Source of the DNA: Micromonospora ferruginea
Lineage (GTDB): Bacteria > Actinomycetota > Actinomycetes > Mycobacteriales > Micromonosporaceae
Direction: 5' to 3'
Assembly (NCBI RefSeq): GCF_013694245.2
Contig: NZ_CP059322.2
Coordinates: 1,980,001-2,044,000, forward strand
Length of the DNA: 64,000 nt
In this document: one piece after another, positions 49,927-58,876 of the stretch
How the letters are laid out: the number at the start of each line of letters is the position of its first letter
Numbering within the stretch: the stretch's first letter is position 1
Translations under genes and position numbers: made by a program
The notes under the pieces: generated by a model
The model's input: only the letters and a program-made list of their open reading frames with translations
What the model was told of the DNA's origin: nothing
Database searches by the model: none

Positions 49927-50700
49927 TCAGGGAGCCTGCCAGAGGGAGGCGTCGTCGTCGTGCGGTTTTTCGTCGTCGGTGAGCAGCCGGTCGCGCAGCG
50001 CGGCGATCGTGTCCTCGCCGACGCCGAGGCGCCCGGTGACGTAGCCGCGCACCGAGCCGTGCGCCGCGACCAGCTCGGCCAGCACCAGCCGGATCAGCTC
50101 GGCCGGCGCCCGCCCGTACGCGGGCCAGCCCGGTGTCGCGCCGCCGTTGCGCTCGCGCCACTCGTCGACCAGCCGGCCGGTGGCCCGCTCGGTCAGCGCG
50201 AAGTCCGTCGCGATCCGGTCCTCGTCCACCCCGAGCAGGGCCAGCACCAGCGCGGCGAGCAGCCCGGTGCGGTCCTTGCCGGAGGCACAGTGGAACACCA
50301 GCGGGTGTTCCCCGTCGGCGATCACCTCCAACGCCCGGCGCAGCTCCACCACGCCGTCCTCGGCCACCTCGGCGTACCGGTCGGCCAGGTAGCGCCACGG
50401 GTCCACGTCCGGGTCGATGTCGGCCTGCACGTAGGGGCGGTGCTCGATGCTCAGGTTGTGCCAGGTCACGCCGAGGCTCTCCGGTGCCCGGCCGCGGTCG
50501 GCGATCTCCCACGGGTAGCGCAGGTCGATCACGGTGCGGATGCCGAGCGCGGCGAACCGGGCCAGGTCGTCGCCGGCCAGCTTGGCCAGCGAGTCGGAGC
50601 GGTAGAGCCGGCCCCGGGCGACGGTGCGGCCGTCGGCCGTGCGCCAGCCGCCCAGGTCCCGGAAGTTGCACAGGGTGCTGAACTGCGGGGGTGCGGTCAT
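49927..50700 (-). CDS. Tyrosine/dual-specificity protein phosphatase
   Basis: A 257-residue phosphatase of the PtpB-like group. The P-loop HCASGKDRTG gives nucleophile Cys138 and Arg144 (C-x5-R); NFRDLGGWRTADGRTVARGR near the N terminus is the family's opening signature. Leaderless: minus-strand TACGGT (50708-50713) seven bases before the ATG. Coupled to the serine hydrolase gene downstream. The signature is also found in mycobacterial secreted PtpB. Confidence 0.92.
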   Translation of the reverse strand: MTAPPQFSTLCNFRDLGGWRTADGRTVARGRLYRSDSLAKLAGDDLARFAALGIRTVIDLRYPWEIADRGRAPESLGVTWHNLSIEHRPYVQADIDPDVDPWRYLADRYAEVAEDGVVELRRALEVIADGEHPLVFHCASGKDRTGLLAALVLALLGVDEDRIATDFALTERATGRLVDEWRERNGGATPGWPAYGRAPAELIRLVLAELVAAHGSVRGYVTGRLGVGEDTIAALRDRLLTDDEKPHDDDASLWQAP

Positions 50701-50976
50701 GGTCCGCACCGTAGCCGGACGGCGCGCGGCCCGCGGTCCCGCCGGGGCGGGGGTGGAGGTGGTGGACGGGCGGGCCGCCGGTCGGCGCCCGGCACGTCGG
50801 GCCGCGCGCCGTCGCGGCGCAGACCGGGGTGAACGCCCGACGGACGGTCGACGCCGGCCGGGACCGGGGGACGAGCCTCCTGCGCCGGTGTCGGTGGTCC
50901 CGAGGTGGCCCGTGCGCCGGCCGGCCCGGCGGGTCGGCGGGTAGCCGCGGGCGGCGTACCGGGTAGGTTGCCCGGC

Positions 50977-51549
50977 ATGGTGGAGGCGGAGAGCGGCCGG
51001 GTCGTGGAGATCTGGACCGACGGCGCGTGCAGCGGCAATCCCGGTCCCGGCGGCTGGGGCACGGTGCTGCGCTGGGGCGATCGTGAGCGGGAGCTGTGCG
51101 GCGGCGAGGCGGCCGCCACCACCAACAACCGGATGGAGTTGACCGCCGCGATCCGGGCGTTGGAGAGCCTGACCCGTCCGGTCACCGTGCGGCTGCACAC
51201 CGACAGCACCTACGTGCGCAACGGCATCACCGGCTGGTTGACCGGGTGGAAGCGCAACGGCTGGCTGACCTCCGCGAAGCAGCCGGTGAAGAACGCCGAC
51301 CTGTGGCAGCGGCTGGAGGCGGCGTGCGCCCGCCACGACGTGACCTGGCTGTGGGTCAAGGGCCACAGCGGGCACCCGGAGAACGAACGCGCCGACGCGC
51401 TGGCCAACCGGGGGATGACCGAGGCGCGGGGCGCCGGGGCACCGGCCACCCCGCGCGCGGCGTCGGGTCAGCGCAGCGGGCGGCCCTCCTCGATCTCCTC
51501 CGGCCCGTCGGCCGGGTCGGCGGTGCCGGAGACGGCGTCCACGTCGTAA
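50977..51549 (+). CDS. rnhA: Ribonuclease HI with a low-complexity tail
   Basis: Degrades RNA in RNA-DNA hybrids. Catalytic Asp15 ([16 protein letters not shown]), Glu54 (RMELTAAI), Asp76 (HTDSTYV) and Asp140 (NERADALA), with the loop His in KGHSGH. The enzyme core ends near residue 150; the last ~40 residues are Ser/Ala/Pro-rich and lie mostly over the antisense gene at 51468. Leaderless: TAGGTT 50964-50969, seven bases before ATG. Confidence 0.94.
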   Translation: MVEAESGRVVEIWTDGACSGNPGPGGWGTVLRWGDRERELCGGEAAATTNNRMELTAAIRALESLTRPVTVRLHTDSTYVRNGITGWLTGWKRNGWLTSAKQPVKNADLWQRLEAACARHDVTWLWVKGHSGHPENERADALANRGMTEARGAGAPATPRAASGQRSGRPSSISSGPSAGSAVPETASTS

Positions 51550-51728
51550 CCCGCCCGGCTCGTCTCCCGGGCCGAGCGCCGGTCCTCGGCCGGCAGGTCG
51601 GCGAAGTCGTCGCCGGTGTCGTCCGTGGTGTGCAGGGATTCACCCGGCGGGCGCAGCGACGCCTCGTACGCGGTGGCGCCGTCGGGCTCGTCGCCGGGGG
51701 CGCGGCCGAAGGACTCTTCACTGGTCAT
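51468..51728 (-). CDS. Small acidic disordered protein
   Basis: An 86-residue protein rich in Asp, Glu and Gly ([20 protein letters not shown]), ending EEGRPLR. Overlaps the 3' end of rnhA on the opposite strand by 82 bp. Similar in style to the products at 8960 and 51765. No function known. Confidence 0.6.
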   Translation of the reverse strand: MTSEESFGRAPGDEPDGATAYEASLRPPGESLHTTDDTGDDFADLPAEDRRSARETSRAGYDVDAVSGTADPADGPEEIEEGRPLR

Positions 51729-51764
51729 GTCGCACTCCTGCCCGCATCCGGTGGCGGCAAACGT

Positions 51765-52001
51765 TCACCGGGCCGCGTCCGGATGCGTCGGCATCGACGA
51801 GCCGCCCGAACTGCTGCCGGAGGCCCCGCCGGCCATCCCGGACCCGTCGTCCTCGGTCACCTCGTCCGGTCGCGGCGCGTCCGGCGCGGGCGCCGGCACG
51901 TCGGTGTCCGCCGGCACCTGCACCAGCTTCGCCTGACCTGCGGCGTCCTCGGCGTGCGCCGGGTCCACCGGTTCCTCGCCGTCGCGTGCCCGATATCCCA
52001 T
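51765..52001 (-). CDS. Small Asp/Ser/Gly-rich protein
   Basis: A 78-residue protein starting MGYRARDGEEPVDPAHAEDA, no hydrophobic segment, Ser/Gly-rich C terminus. ATG preceded by GAGGGGGCGAACCG. Lies 36 bp upstream of the gene at 51468-51728 in the same direction; the two may be co-transcribed. Unknown function. Confidence 0.55.
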   Translation of the reverse strand: MGYRARDGEEPVDPAHAEDAAGQAKLVQVPADTDVPAPAPDAPRPDEVTEDDGSGMAGGASGSSSGGSSMPTHPDAAR

Positions 52002-52100
52002 CGGTTCGCCCCCTCGTCCGCCTCGACCACCCGTGCCGACGCCTACCCACCCCACCCCCACCAAAACCCACCCCCGCCGCCCTCCTTGATCAACGTGAGC

Positions 52101-52160
52101 GGTGGGGGCGGCGAGGGCGGTTGGGGCGGTGGGGGATGGGGGTCAGGGGAGGGACGGGGA
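52101..52160 (+). other. G-tract cluster at the 3' end of the pentapeptide gene
   Basis: Plus strand has eight or more runs of three to five G (for instance GGTTGGGGCGGTGGGGGATG), spanning the pentapeptide gene's stop at 52143. It can in principle form a G-quadruplex in the template strand. To its left lies a C-rich stretch with TTGATCAA at its centre (52086-52093). Confidence 0.5.
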
Positions 52161-52967
52161 CCAGTGGGTGGGGCGGTGCCGGGCGGGCGGCAGGACGGTG
52201 CGGTGGTCGCCGCGGGCGGCGTCGAGCTGGGACTGGTGCAGGAACAGGCACTCGCCGAGGTCGGCGCCGCGCACGTCGGCCCCGCGCAGGTCGGCGCCGG
52301 TCAGGTCGGCGGCGCCGAGGCGTACCCCGCGCAGGTCCGCCCCGATCAGGATCGCGCCGCGCAGGTTCGCCCCGGCCAGCGTCGCGCGGCGCAGGTCGAC
52401 CCCGATCAGGGTCGCGCCCCGGCGGTCGGGGCCGGCGCGGCCGGCGCGGGCCTGCTCGCCGGCGTGCGACAGCAGCCGGTTGACCCGGCCACGGTGGGCG
52501 TCGACGTCCACCGTGAGCAGTTCCTCCGGGGTGCCGTCGGTGAGCCGGCCGGTCTCGTCCAGCATCGCGGTCAGGTCGTCGCGCAGCGGGCCGGGCGGGG
52601 TGATCCGCACCGCCTCGGTCAGATACCAGAGCAGCTCGTGCAGCGGCCGCAGCACGGCGAACGTGTCGAACATCCGCCGCGCATCGTCGGGATCGGTACG
52701 CCAGTCACGGCCGGCGAAGGTGCCCTGGGTGAGGTGCTGGCCGGCGCCGAAGCAGTCGAACACGGTGCAGCCGGGGAAGCCGCGCTGCCGCAGCTCGGAG
52801 TGGATGCCGCAGCGGGCGTCGGCGCGCAGGTTCGGGCAGGGCCGCCCGGCCGGCTTGTCGATGGCGAAGTCGGCCGAGGCGGCGAACGCCGGCGCGACGC
52901 AGCAGACCCCGGCGCAACGCCCGCAGTCCGCCCGCAGCTCCCACCCGCCGTCCCCCACCCGCACCAT
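52143..52967 (-). CDS. Pentapeptide repeat protein with Cys-rich N-terminal domain
   Basis: A 274-residue protein. The N terminus has CGRCAGVCC and further cysteines (PCPNL, CGIH, PGCTVFDCFG), reminiscent of YkgJ/zinc-iron cluster domains. Residues ~195-255 are tandem pentapeptides of the A(D/N)LRG type (ATLAGANLRGAILIGADLRG), forming a square beta-helix. Start ATG 52967 is chosen because upstream codons run through the palindrome; GAGAAT five bases upstream suggests a leaderless or short-leader start. Some pentapeptide proteins mimic DNA and protect gyrase; here the role is open. Confidence 0.82.
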   Translation of the reverse strand: MVRVGDGGWELRADCGRCAGVCCVAPAFAASADFAIDKPAGRPCPNLRADARCGIHSELRQRGFPGCTVFDCFGAGQHLTQGTFAGRDWRTDPDDARRMFDTFAVLRPLHELLWYLTEAVRITPPGPLRDDLTAMLDETGRLTDGTPEELLTVDVDAHRGRVNRLLSHAGEQARAGRAGPDRRGATLIGVDLRRATLAGANLRGAILIGADLRGVRLGAADLTGADLRGADVRGADLGECLFLHQSQLDAARGDHRTVLPPARHRPTHWSPSLP

Positions 52968-53011
52968 CCCCCATTCTCCGCCCACCCCGCCCCGCACCCC
53001 ACCCACCCCGG

Positions 53012-53068
53012 CGATCATGAAGTTGCCGTCGCGACACGCCGGCCGGAGAGACGCCAACTTCATGATCG
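53012..53068. repeat. Palindromic element with CGATCATGAAGTTG arms
   Basis: CGATCATGAAGTTG (53012-53025) and CAACTTCATGATCG (53055-53068) are perfect complements 29 bp apart; flanking CACCCCACCCACC and GGTGGGTGGGGTG extend the symmetry to about 45 bp per side. It lies downstream of the subtilisin-inhibitor gene, where it may terminate transcription, and just before the pentapeptide gene. Confidence 0.72.
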
Positions 53069-53099
53069 ACCCGGTGGGTGGGGTGCGGGCGGGGTGGGG

Positions 53100-53510
53100 T
53101 CAGAAGGTGAAGAGGGTGGCGGTGGCGCGGGTCAGCAGGCAGCGGTTGTCGAACGTGTGGGTGTAACGGACCGGGCGGTCCTGCCAGACGCCGACGGCGC
53201 GCGCGACGACCGGGGCGTGGATCGTGGTGCAGGGGTCGGCGTCCACGTCGAGCGCGTCGAGGTCGCCGTCGACCCGGGCGACGAGCCGGCAGGCCGCGAC
53301 CGGGTCGGGGTGCAGGCCGCCGGCGGGGCCGCACACCAGCACCGTGGCGCGCACGTCGGCGCCGCCGCCGTCGACGGTGAGCAGCAGCACCGAGGGCGTC
53401 TCCGGGCCGGGGCGGGGCGCCGCGCCGGCGACGCCGGGGGCGGCCACCGCGGCGAGGCCGCCGAGCGCGGCGGCCAGGGCCAGGGCGGCGGTACGTCGGG
53501 TGAAGGGCAT
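53100..53510 (-). CDS. Subtilisin inhibitor-like (SSI family) secreted protein
   Basis: Secreted serine-protease inhibitor, 136 residues. Signal peptide ends near GVAGA (residue 30). Four cysteines at 60, 74, 94 and 124 match the two SSI disulfides (VLVCGPAGGLHPDPVAAC; CTTIHAPV; FDNRC). Aligning on the C-x-x-x-x-x-P-V reactive loop puts Thr96 at P1 and Ile97 at P1', where Streptomyces SSI has Met-Val. It ends LFTF, like the family. ATG with AAGGA upstream. Confidence 0.9.
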   Translation of the reverse strand: MPFTRRTAALALAAALGGLAAVAAPGVAGAAPRPGPETPSVLLLTVDGGGADVRATVLVCGPAGGLHPDPVAACRLVARVDGDLDALDVDADPCTTIHAPVVARAVGVWQDRPVRYTHTFDNRCLLTRATATLFTF

Positions 53511-53918
53511 GGGTGGTCCTTCCGTCGAGGCCCCGGGTGGGGGCCGGTGGACGGCCCGGGACGTCGTGCGAACCGGGCCGCCGAGAACCCTAGGTGGAAC
53601 GTGTGAACGCGAAGAGTCACGAAGTGTTACACCTCGGCGCCGGTGCGGACGACAGGTGTGACATCGGCACCGGAGAATGCCCGAACGGCTGACAACCGGG
53701 CTCGCGCCCCGGGAAAACGCATTCCGCATCAGCGGAACGAATGGCCGAACGGTTGACAACCGAATCGTTCCGTTATTGCGCCGATGCCGCGCGTAGGCCA
53801 TATCGTTGCCCGCCGACGACAACCGGAACGGCCGTTACCGTAACGATTCATTCGGGTGTTCCGATTCGCTTTACCGTCGGATGGCAGGCGTTTCCGGTCC
53901 CCGTCTCGAGGACGTGAC
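53511..53918. other. 408-bp intergenic region with a 25-bp direct repeat
   Basis: Divergent region between the SSI and peptide ABC operons, AT-richer than its surroundings. GAATGCCCGAACGGCTGACA at 53675 and GAATGGCCGAACGGTTGACA at 53739 begin a pair of 25-bp repeats differing at two positions, 64 bp apart. The second contains TTGACA (53753-53758), a candidate -35. AACGGCCGTT (53827-53836) and GTTACCGTAAC (53834-53844) are small palindromes nearer the operon. No gene seen. Confidence 0.6.
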
Positions 53919-54950
53919 ATGAGCGACCTTTCCCACCCACCGTCATTGACCGCCCCCGGCGATCCGGCCGCCGGCGACCCGATCGTCACCACCCCGCCGG
54001 GCACCGCCGCGGCGCGCCGGGAAATCGTCGGTCGGTCCCCCAACCAACTCGCCTGGCTGCGGCTCAAGCGCGACCGCACGGCGCGGGCCAGCGCCGTCAC
54101 GCTCGCCGTCGCCGCCCTGGTCGCGCTCGGTGCGCCGCTGCTCGGCCGGGTCACCGGAATCGACCCGACCGACAAGTTCGTCGACCGGCTCAACGATTTC
54201 GGAATGCCGATCGGATATGCCGGAGGAATCAACGCCGACCATTGGCTCGGGCTGGAGCCCGGAAGTGGGCGCGACATCCTGCTCCAACTCGTCTACGGCC
54301 TGCGTACCTCGTTGTTCATCGCGTTCGCCTCGGCGTTGCTGGCGTCGTCCATCGGCGTCGCGGTGGGGGTCCTCGCAGGCTGGGCCAGGGGCTGGCTGGA
54401 CAGCGTCGTCAACTGGCTGATCGACCTGACTCTGGCGTTTCCGTTCCTCATCTTCGCGCTCGCGGTGATCCCGATCCTGCAGGACCGCTTCTACTCCGAC
54501 CGGGAGTCCCCGTCCCCGGCCTTCCGGGTGGCCCTGATCGTCGCCACCTTCGGCCTGTTCAGTTGGACCTACACCGCCCGGTTGGTCCGCGGGCAGGTGA
54601 TCTCGCTGCGGGAACGGGAGTTCGTCGAGGCGGCCCGCGCCGCCGGCGCCGGCACCGGGCACATCCTGCTGCGGCAGCTCCTGCCGAACATCTGGGCGCC
54701 GATCCTGGTCACCGTCTCGCTGATGGTGCCCCAGTTCATCGCCATCGAGGCGGCGCTGGCCTTCGTCAACATCGGCGTCACCGAACCCACGCCCGACCTC
54801 GGCCGCATGATCTTCAACAGCATCGGCTACGTCGCGAGCGACCCCTGGTACACCCTGTTCCCCGGGCTGACGATCTTCCTGCTGGTCCTGGCGTTCAACC
54901 TGCTCGGTGACGCGCTGCGCGACTCGCTGGATCCCCGCTCCGCCCGGTAG
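53919..54950 (+). CDS. Peptide ABC transporter permease (DppC/OppC-like)
   Basis: A 343-residue inner-membrane permease with an extended cytoplasmic N terminus and six membrane segments. OppC signature: GLRTSLFIAFASALLASSIG and the EAA loop FVEAARAAGAGTGHILLRQL. ATG with GAGGA 6 bases upstream. First gene of a five-gene oligopeptide uptake operon; having DppC first and the binding protein second is not the commonest order. Confidence 0.92.
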   Translation: MSDLSHPPSLTAPGDPAAGDPIVTTPPGTAAARREIVGRSPNQLAWLRLKRDRTARASAVTLAVAALVALGAPLLGRVTGIDPTDKFVDRLNDFGMPIGYAGGINADHWLGLEPGSGRDILLQLVYGLRTSLFIAFASALLASSIGVAVGVLAGWARGWLDSVVNWLIDLTLAFPFLIFALAVIPILQDRFYSDRESPSPAFRVALIVATFGLFSWTYTARLVRGQVISLREREFVEAARAAGAGTGHILLRQLLPNIWAPILVTVSLMVPQFIAIEAALAFVNIGVTEPTPDLGRMIFNSIGYVASDPWYTLFPGLTIFLLVLAFNLLGDALRDSLDPRSAR

Positions 54951-55011
54951 TCCCCACCCGGCCATCACGTGCCCGGCCGGCGGGGGCCGCCGGGCAGGAA
55001 GGAGCACCCCC

Positions 55012-56757
55012 GTGCGTACCCGAACCCGGACACTGACCGGTGTCCTCGCCGCGGCGGCGCTGGTCGCCGCCGGTTGCAGCCCCACCACCGACGGCGGCGG
55101 CGACGACGACCAGAAGACCAAGACCCAGAGCGGCTCGATCTCCTACGACGCGGCCGACAACCAGGGCCCGGCGAAGCCGGTCGACGGCGCGGCCCGGGGC
55201 GGCACGCTGACCGTCATGCAGCCGGCCGACTTCGAGCACCTCGACCCGGCCCGCAACTACGTCAACACCCAGCAGGTGGCCGGCGGGCTGCTCTACCGCG
55301 CGCTCAACGGCTACCGGGAGGACGGCACCGGCAAGCTGATGCTCGTCGGCGACCTGGCGACCAACCCCGGCAAGGACGTCGACGGCGACTGCAAGGTCTG
55401 GGAGTTCACCCTCCGCGACGGCGTGAAGTACGAGGACGGCTCGCCGGTCACCAGCAAGGACGTCGCCCACGGGATCGCCCGGTCGTTCGCGCCGGCGCTC
55501 AACGAGGGCCCGCACTACATCCAGCAGTGGCTCTACCCGGGCGGGGCGTACAACGCGAGCTACCAGGGGCCGTACGACGGCGGCAAGCCGGTGCCCGACG
55601 GCGTCACCACACCCGACGACAGGACCGTCCGGTTCACGTTCCCGCAACCGCACTGCGACCTGCCGTACGCCGCCGCGCTGGCCACCAGCGCGCCGGTCCC
55701 GGCCGCCAAGGACACCCGGGCCAACTACGACCTGCGGCCGTTCTCGTCCGGCCCGTACCAGGTGAAGTCCTACCAGCGCGACGTGGCGCTGGAGCTGGAA
55801 CGCAACCCGAACTGGGACCCGGCGACCGACCCGATCCGCAACGCCTACCCGGACGCGATCCGGATGACCTTCGGCCTGGAGCAGGCCCAGATCGCCGAAC
55901 GGCTGGTCGCCGACGGTCCCGCCGACCAGGCGTCGCTGAGCTGGTCCGACGTGCCGCCGTCGGTGCTGCCCCGCACCACCGGCGCCGGCGTGGCCGACCG
56001 CGTCGCCAAGGGCCCCACCCAGTACAACTGGGTGCTGAGCATCAACACCCAGCGGGTCACCGACCTGTCCGTACGGCGGGCGCTGAACTACGCCGTGGAC
56101 AAGGACGCGCTGCTCAAGGTGCTCGGTGGGCAGGCCGCCGGCTCGCCGGCCACCACGCTGATGTCACCCACCACCGCCGGCTTCGCCACATACGACCTGT
56201 TCAACGCCCCAGTCACCGGGGACAAGGCCAAGGTCGCCGAGCTGCTCGCCGGCAAGCGCCCGAAGCTGGTGCTCGCCCACTCCAACCTGGAGCTGCGTAC
56301 CCAGCAGGCCGAGGCGCTGCGCAAGAACCTCACCGACATGGGCTTCGACATCGTGATGAAGCCGATCGACAACAGCAGCTACTACGACGAGATCGGCCGC
56401 AAGGACAACCCGTACGACATCTACCTCAGCGGCTGGGGCTCGGACTGGCCCACCGGCTCCACCGTCATCCCGCCGGTCTACGACGGCCGGGAGATCGTGG
56501 CCGAGGGCAACCAGAACCTGTCGTACCTCAACCAGCCGTCGGTCGGCGCGGAGATCGACCGGGTCCGCGCGCTGCCGGCCGCCGAGCAGGACGCCGGCTG
56601 GATGGCGCTCGACCGCACCATCATGCAGGAGTACGCCCCGGTGGTGCCCTGCTACTACGACGCCACCTACGAGCTGTACGGCTCGAAGGTCGGCAACGCG
56701 GTCCTCAGCGACGCGTTCGGCATCATCTCGCTCAACGGCATCTACGTGAAGAAGTGA
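55012..56757 (+). CDS. Peptide-binding lipoprotein (SBP family 5)
   Basis: A 581-residue binding lipoprotein. GTG start with AAGGAG at 54999-55004; lipobox VLAAAALVAAGC places the modified Cys at about residue 22. Family-5 signatures include FEHLDPARNYVNTQQVAGGL, RDGVKYEDGSPVTSKDVAHG and VRRALNYAVDKDALLKVLGG. It begins 61 bp after dppC and ends 61 bp before dppB. Confidence 0.93.
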   Translation: MRTRTRTLTGVLAAAALVAAGCSPTTDGGGDDDQKTKTQSGSISYDAADNQGPAKPVDGAARGGTLTVMQPADFEHLDPARNYVNTQQVAGGLLYRALNGYREDGTGKLMLVGDLATNPGKDVDGDCKVWEFTLRDGVKYEDGSPVTSKDVAHGIARSFAPALNEGPHYIQQWLYPGGAYNASYQGPYDGGKPVPDGVTTPDDRTVRFTFPQPHCDLPYAAALATSAPVPAAKDTRANYDLRPFSSGPYQVKSYQRDVALELERNPNWDPATDPIRNAYPDAIRMTFGLEQAQIAERLVADGPADQASLSWSDVPPSVLPRTTGAGVADRVAKGPTQYNWVLSINTQRVTDLSVRRALNYAVDKDALLKVLGGQAAGSPATTLMSPTTAGFATYDLFNAPVTGDKAKVAELLAGKRPKLVLAHSNLELRTQQAEALRKNLTDMGFDIVMKPIDNSSYYDEIGRKDNPYDIYLSGWGSDWPTGSTVIPPVYDGREIVAEGNQNLSYLNQPSVGAEIDRVRALPAAEQDAGWMALDRTIMQEYAPVVPCYYDATYELYGSKVGNAVLSDAFGIISLNGIYVKK

Positions 56758-56818
56758 CCGTCACCGGCGGGGGCGGTCGCAGCGGCCGCCCCCGCCCCGT
56801 CCGGGGGAGGTGTGTCCC

Positions 56819-57808
56819 GTGCTCCGATTCGTCGTCCGGCGGCTGCTCGTCGCCGTCCTGACCCTGGTGGTGATCAGCCTGGTCACCTTCGGTCTGTTCT
56901 TCGCGGTGCCGAGCAGTCCGGCGAAGGTGATGTGCGGCAAGAACTGCACCGCCGCCGACATCGCCCAGGTCGAGCGCCGGCTCGGCATCGACCGGCCGCT
57001 GCCGCGCCAGTACGCCGACTTCGTCCAGGGGGTGTTCGTCGGACGCAGCTACGGCGACGGCGACTTCCGCCAGGACTGCCCGGCGCCCTGCCTGGGCTAC
57101 TCGTTCCGCAACAACCAGCCGGTCACCGAGATCATCGTGCAGCGCGCCCCGGTGACGTTCAGCATCGTCCTCGGCGGGGCCGTGCTCTGGCTGGCCCTGG
57201 GCGTCTCGTTGGGCATGGTGTCGGCGCTGCGCCGGGGTACGGCGTTCGACCGCGCCGCCATCGGCGTCACGCTCGCCGGGGCGTCCATGCAGGTCTACTT
57301 CTTCGGTCTGATCCTGCTCTACCTGCTGGTCTACTCCACCGGGCTGCTGCCGTTCCCCAGCTACACCCCGCTGACCGACGACCCGGTCCGCTGGGCGGAG
57401 GGTCTGGTGCTGCCCTGGATGACGTTGGGGTTCCTCAACTCGGCGCTCTACGCCCGGCTGTCCCGGGCCCAGATGTTGGAGACGCTGTCGGAGGACTTCG
57501 TCCGCACCGCCCGGGCCAAGGGCCTCTCCGCCCGGCAGGTGCACACCCGGCACGCGTTGCGCGCGGCGATCACCCCGATCGTCACCATCGCCGGGCTGGA
57601 CATCGGGTCCAGCCTCGGCGGCACGTTCATCACCGAGACCATCTTCGGTCTCCAGGGTCTCGGCAAGGCCACCGTGGAGGCGGTGCAGTTCCTCAACCTG
57701 CCGGTGGTGATGGCGACCGTGCTGCTGGCGGCGGTGTTCATCGTGGTCGCCAACATCGTCGTCGACGTGCTGTACGCGGTGATCGACCCACGGGTCCGGC
57801 TGAGCTGA
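56819..57808 (+). CDS. Peptide ABC transporter permease (DppB/OppB-like)
   Basis: A 329-residue permease with six membrane segments; N terminus RFVVRRLLVAVLTLVVISLV and GIDRPLPRQYADFVQGVFVG are typical DppB, and DFVRTARAKGLSARQVHTRH is the EAA loop. GTG at 56819 is preferred over the GTG at 56810 because GGGGGAGG (56803-56810) is then 8 bases upstream. Confidence 0.93.
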   Translation: MLRFVVRRLLVAVLTLVVISLVTFGLFFAVPSSPAKVMCGKNCTAADIAQVERRLGIDRPLPRQYADFVQGVFVGRSYGDGDFRQDCPAPCLGYSFRNNQPVTEIIVQRAPVTFSIVLGGAVLWLALGVSLGMVSALRRGTAFDRAAIGVTLAGASMQVYFFGLILLYLLVYSTGLLPFPSYTPLTDDPVRWAEGLVLPWMTLGFLNSALYARLSRAQMLETLSEDFVRTARAKGLSARQVHTRHALRAAITPIVTIAGLDIGSSLGGTFITETIFGLQGLGKATVEAVQFLNLPVVMATVLLAAVFIVVANIVVDVLYAVIDPRVRLS

Positions 57809-57823
57809 GAGGGAGGAGTGGAC

Positions 57824-58876
57824 ATGGTGGAGTCGTCGTCGCGGGATCCGTACCTGCGGGTCAGCGACCTGCGGGTGCGGTTCGACACCGAGGACGGTGT
57901 GGTGCGGGCCGTGGACGGGGTGTCGTTCGCGGTGGAGCGGGGCCGCACGCTCGGGATCGTGGGGGAGTCCGGTTCGGGCAAGAGCGTGACGTCGCTGGCG
58001 ATCCTCGGGTTGCACAACTCCAGGCGGGCGGACGTGTCGGGGGAGATCAGCGTCGGGGGTCGTCAGCTCGTCGGGCTGCCCGAGGAGGAGGTGCGGCGGT
58101 TGCGGGGTCGGGACATGGCGATGATCTTCCAGGATCCGTTGTCGGCGTTGCATCCGTACTACTCGGTGGGGCGGCAGATCGCCGAGGCGTACCGGGTGCA
58201 TCATCCGAAGGCCGGGAAGCGGGAGGCCCGGACCCGGGCGGTGGACATGCTGCAGCGGGTGGGCATCCCGCAGCCGGCGAAGCGGTTCGAGCAGTATCCG
58301 CACGAGTTCTCCGGTGGGATGCGGCAGCGGGCGATGATCGCGATGGCCCTGGTCAACGACCCCGATCTGCTGATCGCCGACGAGCCGACCACCGCTCTGG
58401 ACGTGACGGTGCAGGCGCAGATCCTGGATCTGTTGGCGGATCTGCAGGAGGAGTTCCGCTCGGCGATCATCCTGATCACCCACGATCTGGGTGTGGTGGC
58501 GCAGGTGGCCGACGACGTGCTGGTCATGTACGGGGGGCGGGCGGTGGAGCAGGGCAGCGTCGGGCAGGTGTTGCGGGCGCCGCAGCATCCGTACACCTGG
58601 GGGTTGTTGTCGAGCGTGCCGTCGTTGCACGGTGACGCGGACGCGGACCTGGTGCCGATCCCGGGTAATCCGCCGTCGTTGATCAATCTGCCGTCGGGGT
58701 GTGCGTTTCACCCGCGTTGCCGCTACGCCGACGTCAACGGCGACCGCTCCCGCACGCAGGTGCCCGAGCTGCGCGACGCGGGGCAGTCGGGGCACCGGGT
58801 GGCCTGCCACCTGCCGGTCGCCAAGCGGGAGCTGATCTACCAGCAGGACGTCGCGCAGACGGGAGTGGCCCGATGA
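57824..58876 (+). CDS. Peptide ABC transporter ATP-binding protein (DppD/OppD-like)
   Basis: A 350-residue ATPase. Walker [12 protein letters not shown], signature [16 protein letters not shown], Walker [14 protein letters not shown] and the C-terminal oligopeptide domain with [11 protein letters not shown] 57824 has GGAGG 7 bases upstream; a GTG at 57818 would be too close to it. Codon choice is unusual for the window, with many GAT, CAT and TTG codons in the second half. Confidence 0.94.
   Translation: MVESSSRDPYLRVSDLRVRFDTEDGVVRAVDGVSFAVERGRTLGIVGESGSGKSVTSLAILGLHNSRRADVSGEISVGGRQLVGLPEEEVRRLRGRDMAMIFQDPLSALHPYYSVGRQIAEAYRVHHPKAGKREARTRAVDMLQRVGIPQPAKRFEQYPHEFSGGMRQRAMIAMALVNDPDLLIADEPTTALDVTVQAQILDLLADLQEEFRSAIILITHDLGVVAQVADDVLVMYGGRAVEQGSVGQVLRAPQHPYTWGLLSSVPSLHGDADADLVPIPGNPPSLINLPSGCAFHPRCRYADVNGDRSRTQVPELRDAGQSGHRVACHLPVAKRELIYQQDVAQTGVAR

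Noticed and set aside
50701-50976. Possible small RNA or gene in the 276-bp gap between phosphatase and rnhA
   Set aside because: Both borders are divergent promoters; the interior is featureless GC-rich sequence without a ribosome site or stable unique stem.
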